The position numbers and the translations under genes were made by a program. The notes below the pieces were generated by a model, which saw nothing but the letters and a program-made list of their open reading frames with translations, did no database searches and was not told the origin of the DNA. Below are positions 45,832 to 55,000 of a stretch of 64,000 nucleotides of DNA, in pieces (the stretch's first letter is position 1; each line of letters opens with the position of its first letter). The DNA comes from Planctomycetales bacterium 10988 (GTDB taxonomy: Bacteria; Planctomycetota; Planctomycetia; Pirellulales; Pb10988), in assembly GCA_009664345.1 (NCBI GenBank), contig CP043547.1:5050709-5114708 (forward strand). The letters are read 5' to 3'.

Positions 45832-46041
45832 TTACGATCCTTGAATTGAACGATCACGTAAACGGAGCCAATCGCTGAAATCCTCGCTGGCCTCAAGCTC
45901 TGCGATCTGATCGCAAAGGATTCCTAAAGGGTCTTCGTTGAGTTGTTCACTGAGGAATTCAGCCAAGAGAAGAATCTGCTCTTCCGCGTCCAAATCTTGC
46001 TTGGCGGCATACGCTTGTAATGATTCAGCAGGAGTGCCCAT
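45832..46041 (-). CDS. Small conserved-looking protein of unknown function
   Basis: A 69-residue acidic helical protein (AESLQAYAAKQDLDAEEQIL, LLAEFLSEQLNEDPLGILCD). No family recognised. It ends 3 bases before the prenyltransferase start and begins about 55 bases after the CpaF-like gene on the same strand, so it is likely a real operon member. The ribosome site is weak (AAAGAG). Confidence 0.5.
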   Translation of the reverse strand: MGTPAESLQAYAAKQDLDAEEQILLLAEFLSEQLNEDPLGILCDQIAELEASEDFSDWLRLRDRSIQGS

Positions 46042-46097
46042 CGCTCTTTTTCTCTCGAATGTCTGGTCTTGTGAAAGGTCAAAAGACTCACACCGCT

Positions 46098-47207
46098 CTA
46101 CACGGTGAAAAGGTCTTTCGTCAATTGGACATGTTCTTCCAGGCCCATTTCAAGCGGCTCCGCGGCGAAGGAAGGCTTGTAGCCCGTATGCTCCAGCGTC
46201 CCTTGGATTTTTCCCTCCGCATCTCGTCCGGTAGCCTTGAATTGAAAAATATCCTTGAAAACGTAGTTCTCTTTTTCATCCATTCCCAGGGCCTCACTAA
46301 TCGTCTGCACACGCCGGGAGCCATCGGAATACCGGGCGATCTGAATGACTAAATGCAAGGCGGAAGCGACTTGGGCCCTCGCCACGTACACCGGCAAAGA
46401 AACTTCACTCATCAGGCACAGCGTTTCCAGCCGCACTGCCGAGTCTCGCGGAGTATTGGCATGCACCGTAGTCAGCGATCCGGCATGACCGGAGATCATC
46501 GATTGGATCAAGTCCAAGGCTTCACCCCGGCGAACTTCCCCGACCACAATCCGATCTGGTCGCATCCGCAAACTATCGACAAACAGATCACGAATCGTAA
46601 CTTGCCCTTTGCCATCGGGCCGCGCGGGCTGGGCTTCTAAATAAACGGTATGTTCCTGGTGAAGTTGCAACTCGGAGCTATCTTCAATCACGATAATTCG
46701 TTCATGCGAAGGAATCGCGGAAGAGAGGGCATTGAGCATCGAGGTCTTCCCCGTGCCGGTTCCTCCCGAAATCACAGTATTCTTATGTAGCATGACGCAG
46801 AGTTTGAGAAACTCCGCGGCTTGGCTCGTCATGCTTCCCCACTCGACGAGCTTTTCCAGGCTGAAAGTCGATTTTTGAAACTTTCGAATGGTGATGCAAA
46901 GGCCCACTCGGGAGCTGGGTGGCAAGATCGCATGCACCCGAGAACCATCCGGCAGGCGAGCATCCATACTATGGTGGTCACGGTCGAGCCGACGATTGAC
47001 ATACTCGGCGATATTCTGAGCGGCTGCCATCAAGGAGCCTTCATCGGGAAAGCGGCATTCAGAGAGTTGAATGATCCCTTTGCGTTCGAAATAGATCGTT
47101 TCTGGTCCGATGATCATGATTTCCGAAACGCTTGGGTCGTCGAGCAAAGGGCGAATCGGGGCCAAGAAATGTCGGGTGGAAGCCTCATAAATCTGCTTCG
47201 GCAACAT
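46098..47207 (-). CDS. CpaF/TadA-type secretion ATPase
   Basis: A 369-residue cytoplasmic hexameric ATPase of the type II/IV secretion superfamily, which powers tight-adherence (Flp) pili or related assembly. Motifs: N-terminal PLLDDPSVSEIMIIGPETIY and RVHAILPP; Walker A GGTGTGKTS at residues 148-156; Asp box VIEDSSELQL; His box GHAGSLTTVHAN; Walker B RIVVGEVRRGEALDLIQSM. The ATG at 47207 is preferred over 47291 because GGGGAG precedes it at a suitable distance. The frame continues past the usual end with about 60 residues. No pilin, TadB/C or secretin gene is nearby, so the partners lie elsewhere. Confidence 0.88.
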   Translation of the reverse strand: MLPKQIYEASTRHFLAPIRPLLDDPSVSEIMIIGPETIYFERKGIIQLSECRFPDEGSLMAAAQNIAEYVNRRLDRDHHSMDARLPDGSRVHAILPPSSRVGLCITIRKFQKSTFSLEKLVEWGSMTSQAAEFLKLCVMLHKNTVISGGTGTGKTSMLNALSSAIPSHERIIVIEDSSELQLHQEHTVYLEAQPARPDGKGQVTIRDLFVDSLRMRPDRIVVGEVRRGEALDLIQSMISGHAGSLTTVHANTPRDSAVRLETLCLMSEVSLPVYVARAQVASALHLVIQIARYSDGSRRVQTISEALGMDEKENYVFKDIFQFKATGRDAEGKIQGTLEHTGYKPSFAAEPLEMGLEEHVQLTKDLFTV

Positions 47208-47428
47208 AACGCTCTTCTCCCCTTTAACTGTCGCCCATTCTTGTGGAACCCAATCAGATGCTTTGCGAAAAGCTAAACCCGTTACAAACATTCTCCCTTT
47301 GCGAAGGGGAATGCCTTCTGGTTCCTATTCGACCGCCCAAGGATGGCGACGTCAACGCCTCGAAGTGGAGAAATTCTCAGGAAAGAAAATTAGACAGGGA
47401 TCGACTATTGCAGAAGTCGCTTCTTTCT

Positions 47429-48766
47429 TTAGATCTGCTTTCGCTTGGTTCCGAAATACCCACACCAGGCGAGGTCGAGATACTCATCGTTGAGGTCCAT
47501 CGCTTCTCTGCGGAGCAGGCAGATATCATGCACCCGCTCGATCAGGTCACGCGGTTCGCACGCCCTTAGCTCCCGGCTTTCGCGTTTATAACGGTCCAAA
47601 AGCCGCTCCAGCAGCGGTTGAGGAGGGGTAAGGTCGTAGTTCTCTTTCGCATAGCGAATGAAAATTTCGCGATATCGCTCGATCGTCGGGGTTTGAATTT
47701 CAATACGATAACCCATCCGACGCAAGAACGCCGGGTCCATTACCCGGTTTGGATCAAGGTTGGTCGCCACAATCAAGAGTTGCCGGAATGGCACTTGCAC
47801 CTTCAGCCCGGTATGCAACGTCATATAATCGATGCGGTGTTCCAACGGAATAATCCACCGGTTGAGCAAATCCGAAGGTGCAACCCGCTGACGGCCAAAG
47901 TCGTCAATCACGAAGGTTCCGCCATTGGATTTGAAGTGCAGCGGAGCTTCATAAAATTTAAGTGCCGGGCTAAAAGATAGATCGAGGGCCTCAATCGTCA
48001 TTTCACCACCGGCCACGATCAAAGGCCGCTGAATCCGCACCCAGCGTTGATCGATCTTCCACGGTTGCGAAAGGTCCATCTCTGAGAGTTCATGACATTG
48101 AGGATCATAAACCCGAATCACATCATTCCCGATCCCGATACAAAAGGGAATCCATAAATCTCCATAGACCGCATCATGAAGCAACCGAGCAATCGACGTT
48201 TTTCCATTTCCCGGAGGGCCAGAAAGGAAGAGACTTCGACCACTCATCGCTGCTAAACCAGCGGTATAGAGGTCTTCCTCGGGAACCACCAAAGGCTCGA
48301 GCGCATCGCGAACCATCTGCAAATTGATGCGAGGAAACTGCGAAATTTGCCAATCCAGCATCGAAGTGTATTGATCAATGGAAACTGGCGCTGGCCCGAT
48401 ATAGCCACAGACTTCCAACAGACGGCGTGCCCGTTCGCGACCGCGTTCGGTAATCGCATAACGATGATTGAAAGGCCCGAGCTGCCCCAGCACTTCGACC
48501 AATTGTTCGATCTTCATCTGCTGCAGCAAGTCATCCACAAGCGGCATCTGAAGATGAAGTTGCCCCGCCACCCATTCTGAAGTGCATTGAGGAACGGTAT
48601 ACGCGGCTTTCAGACAAATATCGCTAATAACCGAGGCCGAAATCCCCGTGGCATAGACGTCGGACGGAGCCTCTGGACAGATAATGCCATCCTGTTCGAT
48701 CAATCGTGGTAGATGAGGAAAAGGCATCCCCCCGTTGATATCTGGCAAGGCGGACCTCCGATTCAT
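47429..48766 (-). CDS. AAA+ ATPase with N-terminal winged-helix-like region
   Basis: A 445-residue cytoplasmic protein. The N-terminal 130 residues look like winged-helix modules (CTSEWVAGQLHLQMPLVDDL, YAITERGRERARRLLE). The AAA+ core has Walker A SGPPGNGKTS at about 182-191, Walker B GGTFVIDDFGR at about 285-295, and QLLIVATNLDP with FLRRMGYRIEI for sensor and arginine-finger regions. It resembles MoxR/RavA-like ATPases that planctomycetes and deltaproteobacteria often carry beside CpaF-like genes. A 221-base gap separates it from the CpaF-like gene, and both are likely in one transcript from the promoter at 48874-48902. Confidence 0.82.
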   Translation of the reverse strand: MNRRSALPDINGGMPFPHLPRLIEQDGIICPEAPSDVYATGISASVISDICLKAAYTVPQCTSEWVAGQLHLQMPLVDDLLQQMKIEQLVEVLGQLGPFNHRYAITERGRERARRLLEVCGYIGPAPVSIDQYTSMLDWQISQFPRINLQMVRDALEPLVVPEEDLYTAGLAAMSGRSLFLSGPPGNGKTSIARLLHDAVYGDLWIPFCIGIGNDVIRVYDPQCHELSEMDLSQPWKIDQRWVRIQRPLIVAGGEMTIEALDLSFSPALKFYEAPLHFKSNGGTFVIDDFGRQRVAPSDLLNRWIIPLEHRIDYMTLHTGLKVQVPFRQLLIVATNLDPNRVMDPAFLRRMGYRIEIQTPTIERYREIFIRYAKENYDLTPPQPLLERLLDRYKRESRELRACEPRDLIERVHDICLLRREAMDLNDEYLDLAWCGYFGTKRKQI

Positions 48767-48873
48767 CCGAGCAAATCCCTAAGGGAGAAAAGAAAGGCGA
48801 CGTCAACAAGTAGCCCAAAAAACTTGCCAAGGCCCACTTGTTAACGGGGAACAAACAATCCCGTCAGGGTATT
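48767..48873. other. Leader of the AAA+/CpaF unit
   Basis: Untranslated leader on the minus strand, about 107 bases. AGGGAT lies about 9 bases before the ATG at 48766. Between the promoter and tRNA-Arg (48903-49118) no gene is seen. Confidence 0.45.
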
Positions 48874-48902
48874 ATGCTAAAGTGGACATCTTGCCCTGTC
48901 AA
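48874..48902 (-). promoter_or_regulatory. Sigma-70-like promoter of the AAA+/CpaF/prenyltransferase unit
   Basis: On the minus strand TTGACA, a 17-base spacer and TAGCAT; a CATAAT 3 bases further is an alternative -10. The consensus -35 and its position upstream of the AAA+ gene support the call. Confidence 0.6.
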
Positions 48903-49118
48903 GAATCCTACTCAGTAGGTCAGGTTTCCTTCTAGTAAGAAAGTGAACCTTTTCCTACCGTTTTTCTCTTTGTTTAATGCAATTCTTCTCACCAACTAAC
49001 ACAGACACGCATTCGCCTCCTACCAGCTCAGAGGGTTTGCAAAACTTCAGTCGCTTCTTAAAATGACGTAGCTTCGGGAAACAGGAAGCTACGATCCACC
49101 TCCTCTTTCCAATCATTC

Positions 49119-49224
<106 letters not shown>

Positions 49225-49469
49225 CAAGCATTAAAGAATAGGCAAAACGAGATCAGCTAGAAAATTACGTTCCCGACAAAGGGTCTGAGAACTTTAGAAA
49301 ATTAAAACAATAAATATGATTGTACTATAATTCCCCCCCTGGATTTTGGGATCAGGAAGAAAAGTAAATAGAAATTGCTTGTATCATTCCTCGACAAGTC
49401 TCAACGGTTTGACTGATCATGAAACTTCGTTGACTGGGAAAACTTTTCTATACCGCTCGAGAATATCCT

Positions 49470-49955
49470 ATGCCGAAGGACAGCAATTTCTTTGAAGAAG
49501 CGATGACACTTTGTCAAGATAGTGATCCACATGTTTCACACATCACAGAAATCCTTTATTACACGATGCTGGAAGAATACCAGCAATATTCCTTATCTCC
49601 TCAAGAGTGCTTCAACATTCTTTACTTCTTTCAAGCGGCCATTCGTGCTTGGCAAGCCGAACATCCAGACATTGTATTGAATCAAAATATAGGTTTCCCA
49701 CAAGACTGTGAAGCAATCAATGGTGTGAATTGGCCTGTTCGATCGAATTCTAAAAATTTAATAGCTCAACAATTTACAAAGTTAGTAAAAGACGATTCGG
49801 TACCAACCGGTGATGAACTCGATGTAACCTATTCCGTAAAAATTATCGAACAAGTCTTTAGTGATGGAGGCGAGATTCGATGCCGACCTACGAGGGACAA
49901 CTCTGTTAATGAATATGACGCTTGGCTTTCAGGTTTTAATAACAAACAGCCCTAG
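49470..49955 (+). CDS. Unknown small acidic protein
   Basis: A 161-residue soluble protein that I do not recognise (EILYYTMLEEYQQYSLSPQE, FQAAIRAWQAEHPDI). It has no signal peptide or membrane segment, is A+T-rich and acidic, and lies 36 bases before another small gene on the same strand. In size, composition and setting it resembles immunity-type genes, but that is inference only. Confidence 0.55.
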   Translation: MPKDSNFFEEAMTLCQDSDPHVSHITEILYYTMLEEYQQYSLSPQECFNILYFFQAAIRAWQAEHPDIVLNQNIGFPQDCEAINGVNWPVRSNSKNLIAQQFTKLVKDDSVPTGDELDVTYSVKIIEQVFSDGGEIRCRPTRDNSVNEYDAWLSGFNNKQP

Positions 49956-49991
49956 CAAAACACATTTTCAGCAAGCAGTGTGTAACAACAG

Positions 49992-50345
49992 ATGATTAAA
50001 CTTTCTGAGGAACATCCAATTGCGGCTGGCGTCTCCTTTGCCATTGAGTGGCTTGGCGAGATCGCTCGGCATGATTTTGAAAAAGCCGAAGCGATGATTG
50101 ATGAAAATACCTCTGGACAGCCTTTCGAATCTTGGTTTCCAAATCCTGACGATTTTACTTACCGCCACCCTGATCAGTTCGAGACGTGGACGGTAAATCT
50201 TTTGGCTGTCTCAAAACAGAAGTTCTCGTTGAATTTTGAACTTCCTTTTAAAGAAATCGAATACTACCCGATGAAAGTAATGTTCACTTTCGTACATCAG
50301 GGGAATCATCTACTTGTTGAATTTACAGGGTTGATGCCAAGTTAA
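49992..50345 (+). CDS. Unknown small protein, possibly DUF7668/immunity-like
   Basis: A 117-residue acidic soluble protein. Visible blocks are AIEWLGEIARHDFEKAEAMI, ESWFPNPDDFTYRHPDQFE and a C-terminal strand pair (VMFTFVHQGNHLLVEFTGL). The helix-helix-sheet layout suggests an NTF2-like or SMI-like small fold. I associate it loosely with DUF7668-type proteins found among immunity genes; low certainty. It sits between two other small genes on the same strand. Confidence 0.5.
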   Translation: MIKLSEEHPIAAGVSFAIEWLGEIARHDFEKAEAMIDENTSGQPFESWFPNPDDFTYRHPDQFETWTVNLLAVSKQKFSLNFELPFKEIEYYPMKVMFTFVHQGNHLLVEFTGLMPS

Positions 50346-50374
50346 CTGGATTTTTAGGATAGTGAGCAAATAAA

Positions 50375-51007
50375 ATGACGGCGAAAACCTTTCATGGAAT
50401 TTCTGCGAAGTCGCCCGAGGAGGCTTTCATCATTGCTGCTGCAAATTCTCAAGTGCCTGTGATGAAAAAGCTCTTGGCGGAAGGGGTTGCTATTGATCAT
50501 CAACAAGCCAATGGTGATACCGCTCTTCATACTGCGGCGGAGCTGGGATTGTTGAAATCGCTCCGGTTTCTAATTCAACAAAAAGCGAAACTTAATTTAA
50601 TAGGAAACTATGAACTGACACCGCTTATGATCGCCTGCAATCTTGGAAAAAAGAAAGGAAGTAACGCTGCTTTATTACTCATCAATGCCGGGGCAGATGT
50701 GACGTTTGTGCGAGAAAGTGATGGTATGACCGCCCTCAAGTTCGCTGCTCAAGAATGCACCCCGGAGGTGATCCAAGCCTTGATCGACCATGGAGCGGAC
50801 GTCGATGGGCCTCAAGGAACCGATCAAACGGCGTTAATGTTGGCGGCTCGCTCCAATCATGTCACAGCCTTGGAAGTACTGATCGCCAACGGTGCCGATC
50901 CCAAACGGAAGTGTGGTCTTCCTTGGGCAGTGGGGCAAACGGCTCAAGAACTTGCTGAAATGGAAGAGTGTAAAAAAGCTTTTAAATATTTAAGCGGATT
51001 GAAATAG
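50375..51007 (+). CDS. Ankyrin-repeat protein
   Basis: A 210-residue soluble protein with five ankyrin repeats across residues about 15-200: EEAFIIAAANSQVPVMKKLL, NGDTALHTAAELGLLKSLRF, LTPLMIACNLGKKKGSNAAL, GMTALKFAAQECTPEVIQAL, DQTALMLAARSNHVTALEVL. Ankyrin repeats bind partner proteins. The gene lies 29 bases after the previous small gene on the same strand, probably one transcript. Ankyrin proteins in such clusters can act as immunity proteins, but no partner is visible. Confidence 0.82.
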   Translation: MTAKTFHGISAKSPEEAFIIAAANSQVPVMKKLLAEGVAIDHQQANGDTALHTAAELGLLKSLRFLIQQKAKLNLIGNYELTPLMIACNLGKKKGSNAALLLINAGADVTFVRESDGMTALKFAAQECTPEVIQALIDHGADVDGPQGTDQTALMLAARSNHVTALEVLIANGADPKRKCGLPWAVGQTAQELAEMEECKKAFKYLSGLK

Positions 51008-51095
51008 ATCGTACCTTTTAACATTTATTTCCTGTTGCTTCATACGATCGTAGTCCTAATAGAGATCGATATAACTTTAATTACCTGAGTAATCT

Positions 51096-51330
51096 ATGAA
51101 TCCAGATGGTCCAGAGATTATTGTTGTCTTGAAATACCACAGGAAATTCCAATGGTATTTGAGTGAGAATGAATACTGGATTCTCGACCATGTTAAGTGG
51201 GAAAAAGATTTTCGAAATGCCGGTTATGAAGACCCTTCGGAACCGAAAGATTCAAGATTTGGAATACCAATTGTAAATGAACAAAGACTTCATGTTTTCC
51301 TGACATACATGAGAGATTTGAAATTTTTTA
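51096..51330 (+). pseudogene. 5' part of an unknown gene split by an IS
   Basis: The first 78 codons of an unknown protein (VVLKYHRKFQWYLSENEYWI, RLHVFLTYMRDLKFF) run into the IS at 51331. The 3' part is at 52222-52719. Removing the element plus one TA leaves the two parts one base out of register, so a small indel accompanied or followed insertion. Function unknown. Confidence 0.75.
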
Positions 51331-52219
51331 AGAGCCTGTGGTCAAAACTGCTTTTTGAGTTGTTTATAGGTGATCATGGCGCATGCGAGCGTGACAAAAA
51401 CTTCGTACATCGAGGCTCGGCGTTCCCGGCGGGTGCCGACGCGGCGATACTGTTTCAGCCACGAAATCGTCCGTTCCACCGGCCAGCGTTGTCGCCCCAG
51501 GCCGGTCTCCGATGCTTGGCCGCGTTGCGGTATTTCTGCTTCGATGCCACAGCCTTCCAGCAAATTCAACAACGCCCTAGAGGTGTAACCGGCATCCGCT
51601 CGAACCCGCTTGGGCTTGGCCGGTGGGTGACCTGCCACGCCGCCGAGGCGAGGAAAATGCACAAGCGAAAGCGGCAGCAAAAAGCTGATATCGTGTTCGT
51701 TCGCCGCCGAAACTTGGACCGCCAAGGGGACGCCTTGAGAGTCCGTCATGACATTCAATTTGCTGCCACTGCGGCCTCGGTCGGTCGGGTTGGGGCCGCA
51801 TTTTCGCCTCCGCAAGAGGCTTTGACGAGCCCGCCGTCGATCAGCACTTCGGCCAGATCGAGGCCTCCGGCAGCCCGGAGTCGGGTGAGCAGTCGATGAG
51901 CGATCGCCTCGAACAGTCCGAGGGCCTTCCATTCGTTCAGCCGTCGGCGGACCGTCTTCTCGCTGGCCCCCAGTTCGGTGGGAAGCTCCCGCCAGCCGAT
52001 GCCGGTCTTGCACAGAAAGAGGACGCAGGTGAAGACCGTGCGGTTGTCCACCGGAGGCCGCCCTCCCTTGTGAGAACGTCGATAGGTCGGAAAGAGGGGT
52101 CCGATCTGAGTCCATAGTTCGTCTGTCAGCAAGCGACCAGCCATGATTCCCTCCGTGGAAAAAAGGTCATTCTCCACATTCGGAGAAATTCGCAAAGATC
52201 AGTTTTGACCACAGGTTCT
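51331..52219 (-). mobile_element. IS5-family insertion sequence whose ends match the MITE copies
   Basis: An 889-base element. The left end AGAGCCTGTGGTCAAAACT and the right end read inward AGAACCTGTGGTCAAAACT differ at one position. TA at 51329-51330 and 52220-52221 is the probable target duplication (TTAA/TTAC if four bases are counted). It is GC-rich against A+T-rich flanks, hence recent. The terminal repeats resemble those of the small elements at 6350, 36512 and 56143. Confidence 0.88.
51342..52144 (-). CDS. IS5-family transposase in two frames
   Basis: Frame A (52144 to 51755) starts AGRLLTDELWTQIGPLFP, with GGRPPVDNRTVFTCVLFLCK and GWRELP, and leads to VLIDGGLVKASCGGEN. Frame B continues CGPNPTDRGRSGSKLNVMTD, then NEHDISFLLPLSLV, RVRADAGYTSRALLNLL and WPVERTISWLKQYRRV to the end at 51342. 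The passage is a -1 step near 51799-51808 (GCGAAAATG on the minus strand). GGAGGG lies 4 bases before the ATG. Catalytic residues are in VLIDGG, RADAGY and VERTISWLK. The fused product would be about 265 residues. Whether the shift is programmed or a mutation is uncertain, as the slippery run is short. Confidence 0.82.
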
Positions 52220-52221
52220 TA

Positions 52222-52719
52222 CAAGTATGGGACCTGCGTGAAGGCTGGACGGACGAAGGCTATCTTGTTTCTAACGAGAAGACATTTCAAGAAATAGCCG
52301 AGCTGCTTAAGAAATCGATCTCAACAATATACAGTCAATATCGATCTGCCTTTGAATGGATTGTTGGTCACGAATTTACACCTAGTTTATGGTGGAAACT
52401 CCTTGGTCCTTTAAAATTTAGCACCCTGTTGGGCAACCCCTCCAATACGCTTTCTGCTCAAACCCGTCACTTCCTCCAATCACCTGCAAAAAGGCAAGTT
52501 TCAGAGACAGGGCTTAGGTTGCCACCAGGGGTGCGAATGGAAAGTCCATCAATGGGAGAGACAAGGTTTAAATCACCCGAAGAAGTCGATCTCATCATCG
52601 ACTTAAACGAGTTAATAGAGAAAGGACACGATGATCAGTCGATTGCGGCTCGGCTAGAGATTGAAGAAGAGACCGTATCAATCTTTAGAAAACGAAAAAG
52701 GGACTTTGACGAGATGTAA
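52222..52719 (+). pseudogene. 3' part of the unknown gene split by an IS
   Basis: About 165 codons in frame from the IS edge: QVWDLREGWTDEGYLVSNEK, then EIAELLKKSISTIYSQYRSA and the C-terminal KSPEEVDLIIDLNELIEKGH, SIAARLEIEEETVSIFRKRK. The middle and end both look like small helix-turn-helix units, so the whole protein may have bound DNA. No family recognised. A strong terminator follows. Confidence 0.7.
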
Positions 52720-52747
52720 ACAAATACAGTAATAACACTGCCCTCTC

Positions 52748-52795
52748 AAATCCCGACCCTTGAAGTTTCAACTTTCAAGGGTCGGGATTTTTTTT
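52748..52795 (+). terminator. Strong Rho-independent terminator
   Basis: A stem of about 20 pairs (AATCCCGACCCTTGAA with TTCAAGGGTCGGGATT at its core) followed by eight T. It closes the split gene. Confidence 0.9.
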
Positions 52796-52908
52796 GTTTA
52801 CGGCTCCAAATATGTGGATCCGTTATTTCGCAAAAAGAAGAAGACGAGGGCTGGCACACGGATTCTCCGGCCCTTGCTTATCTCCGACGAGCTTGAGGTC
52901 GGCTATCC

Positions 52909-53211
52909 ATGACTGGATTTCTTATGACGACAACATCATCGCAACATCTTTCCCCAAAAGAATTTGCCACAATTACCGGGCTGGGAATTGCTACTGTCTA
53001 TCGATACTTACGCCAGGGCAAAATTCCTTCAATTCAACCTTTTGGGCGTAAGGGACGTCACCTAATTCCTAAGGATGCCCTGCAGAAAATTAGAAAGGAG
53101 AAAAAGGAAGAGATGCACATTGAAGGCTCAACTAAAGACACGCAGGAAGCCTCAGAGACGAATACCGCCAGACTCGCTGGCCCGATTCCAAAGTGGATGG
53201 CAAAAAAATAA
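52909..53211 (+). CDS. Small helix-turn-helix (excisionase-like) DNA-binding protein
   Basis: A 100-residue basic protein. Residues about 14-62 are a MerR/HTH_17-type winged helix: LSPKEFATITGLGIATVYRY, LRQGKIPSIQPFGRKGRHLI, then PKDAL. The C-terminus is charged and probably flexible. GAGG lies 10 bases before the first ATG; a second ATG at 52924 is possible. It precedes the integrase by 27 bases, the usual position for an excisionase (directionality factor), although such proteins can also be regulators. Confidence 0.82.
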   Translation: MTGFLMTTTSSQHLSPKEFATITGLGIATVYRYLRQGKIPSIQPFGRKGRHLIPKDALQKIRKEKKEEMHIEGSTKDTQEASETNTARLAGPIPKWMAKK

Positions 53212-53238
53212 ACCGCTACCTCATTATCTTGAAAGGAA

Positions 53239-54465
53239 ATGATGGCTAATCAAAGAACAAATGAAAAAGTCTCTGCACAGTACTTTACTTGGGGGTTACG
53301 GAAGCGAAACGGCGTTTTCTTCGCCGATGGGAGAGCATGTACTCCAAATTTAGGACGTCACTCTCTTGCAACGCGGGATCGAGAGATGGCGTTAAAAAAC
53401 CTAACTGAGCTTGATCGGTTAAAAGCGGTCGAACATGGCTTGGCAGATCCATCGATTCTTGAAGCTAACCTTGACTCTGACTTACCACTAGAGAATGGTC
53501 GCCAACTATACATGGAATATGCCCAGCGGCCTCGCGTGGTAGGGGGAATCCGACCTAGCTCCGCGAAACGGTATCGAGCGGTATTTGATAAATTTATCGA
53601 TTTTGCACAGAACCGCGGAATCCATTCCTGGAACCAAGTGAATACGCGATCGCTTCAGCATTACGCCAAATACCTTGAAACGGTAGGGTATGCCTATAGG
53701 ACTCAGTATCTTGAACTCACAACTTTGAAACAGGTCGTATCCTGGTTGGTAAAAAACAAGTATCTGCCCACGGATCATCTTCTCGAGTTGCCCCTCTCGA
53801 AGCCAGATGGAACTGATACTTATTGCTGGAAGCAAGCTGAACTCATGGCGATTCTTGAGCATTGCAAAAGGCAGGAAGAGTTGAATTGGCTTGGGCATCT
53901 TCTCCTGACCCTTACTGTGACTGGCCTTCGAATCTCTGAACTCAGAAATCTTCGCTGGAAAGATATCGACTTCGAGAAGCAGATGATACATTTATCCGAC
54001 GAAACGAGTAGCGGCCGAGCCAAGAAAAAAGCCGCCAAACGAACGCTCAAAGGGGGACGAGGGCGCAATTTTCCAATTCACGATAAGTTGCTTCCTATAC
54101 TAAGCTCCATGAAACAAGCCCACGATGGCTATGTTTTCCACGGACCCGCTGGTGGTAGAATTAAAGCAGATACAGTTCGCAGAATTCTAATTCGCGATGT
54201 GCTGAAACCGTTAGACAGCCGGTTCCCAAGCGCAGAAGACGAGGTAGGATTTAAGGATGGAAGGTTACACTCCTTCCGGCACTTTTTCTGCTCTTGGTGT
54301 GCGAACCAAGGAATTTCTCAACAAGTCGTGATGCAGTGGCTTGGCCACCGTGAAAGCAAGATGGTACAGCATTACTATCATTTACATGATGAGGAAGCTC
54401 GCCGTCAAATGCAACGACTCAAACTATTCGATGATCTTGATGGCGATCAAACGATCAGCCATTAA
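53239..54465 (+). CDS. Tyrosine-type site-specific integrase
   Basis: A 408-residue DNA recombinase. An SAM-like core-binding domain spans about 85-180 ([20 protein letters not shown]). The catalytic domain has [17 protein letters not shown] with the first Arg, a beta-hairpin Lys region, [10 protein letters not shown] (HxxR), WLGHRESK with His, and the nucleophile in VQHYYHLHD. All key residues are present. A second ATG at 53242 has better spacing to AAAGG. The gene ends 156 bases before the 3' end of tRNA-Ser(GCU), which suggests that tRNA as integration target. It forms a pair with the HTH gene upstream. Confidence 0.92.
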   Translation: MMANQRTNEKVSAQYFTWGLRKRNGVFFADGRACTPNLGRHSLATRDREMALKNLTELDRLKAVEHGLADPSILEANLDSDLPLENGRQLYMEYAQRPRVVGGIRPSSAKRYRAVFDKFIDFAQNRGIHSWNQVNTRSLQHYAKYLETVGYAYRTQYLELTTLKQVVSWLVKNKYLPTDHLLELPLSKPDGTDTYCWKQAELMAILEHCKRQEELNWLGHLLLTLTVTGLRISELRNLRWKDIDFEKQMIHLSDETSSGRAKKKAAKRTLKGGRGRNFPIHDKLLPILSSMKQAHDGYVFHGPAGGRIKADTVRRILIRDVLKPLDSRFPSAEDEVGFKDGRLHSFRHFFCSWCANQGISQQVVMQWLGHRESKMVQHYYHLHDEEARRQMQRLKLFDDLDGDQTISH

Positions 54466-54526
54466 CTTTTATTCATTCCTGATGCCGGGAAGTTCGGAAG
54501 AAAATGAGCAATGAAGTGATGAGAAT

Positions 54527-54609
54527 TTGGCACAGTCTTGGCACAGTTGAGTGTGCCAAAGAAAAAGGCTTGTCCTAAAGCACTGCCGGACAGCAGTTTA
54601 GGACGAGCC
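54527..54609. other. Palindrome cluster between integrase and tRNA-Ser, possible attachment region
   Basis: TTGGCACAGT occurs twice directly (54527-54536, 54538-54547); the second copy also starts a perfect palindrome, TTGGCACA gttgag TGTGCCAA (54538-54559). A second hairpin follows: GGCTTGTCCTAAA (54567-54579) and TTTAGGACGAGCC (54597-54609). Recombinase or excisionase binding sites commonly look like this; a terminator for the integrase is another reading. No matching second attachment site was found. Confidence 0.5.
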
Positions 54610-54621
54610 ATTCATTCAGAG

Positions 54622-54710
54622 CGGAGAGGACAGGATTCGAACCTGCGGACCCGCGTTAGCAGATCACCGAATTAGCAATCCGGCGCTTTCGACCACTCAG
54701 CCACCTCTCC
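54622..54710 (-). tRNA. tRNA-Ser(GCU)
   Basis: A class II tRNA with long variable arm. Acceptor GGAGAGG/CCTCTCC, D-arm TGGCTGAGTGGTCGAAAGCG, anticodon loop ATTGCTAAT (anticodon GCT), variable arm TGCTAACGCGGGTCCGC, T-arm CAGGTTCGAATCCTG. The 3' end faces the integrase gene. CCA is not encoded. Confidence 0.95.
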
Positions 54711-55000
54711 GAAGATTCGACTAATATATCGTGAACGGGCCTGGAAAGTCAACGGCCCCCGGAAGGACAATTTTGCCAGTCAATCAGAAATTTCTCTTCC
54801 GCATTTCTCTCTTCTCACTTGTGACTTTCTCAAGGCGATCTTGATGCAGAATCTCCAGCCAACGGTACCTTGGTGAGTTCGGGGTAAGTCCGAGCACCTT
54901 CCTTTCGTCGGGTGCAATTTAATCAAGTGCAATCGATTGGAACCTTTTCTAGAGACATAGAGAATCTAAGAACGGTTCAGGTTCGGTCCGGGAGATTGCT

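Noticed and set aside
46098-48766. Complete tad/Flp pilus locus
   Set aside because: Only the ATPase is recognisable; no pilin, TadB/C, prepilin peptidase or secretin is present nearby.
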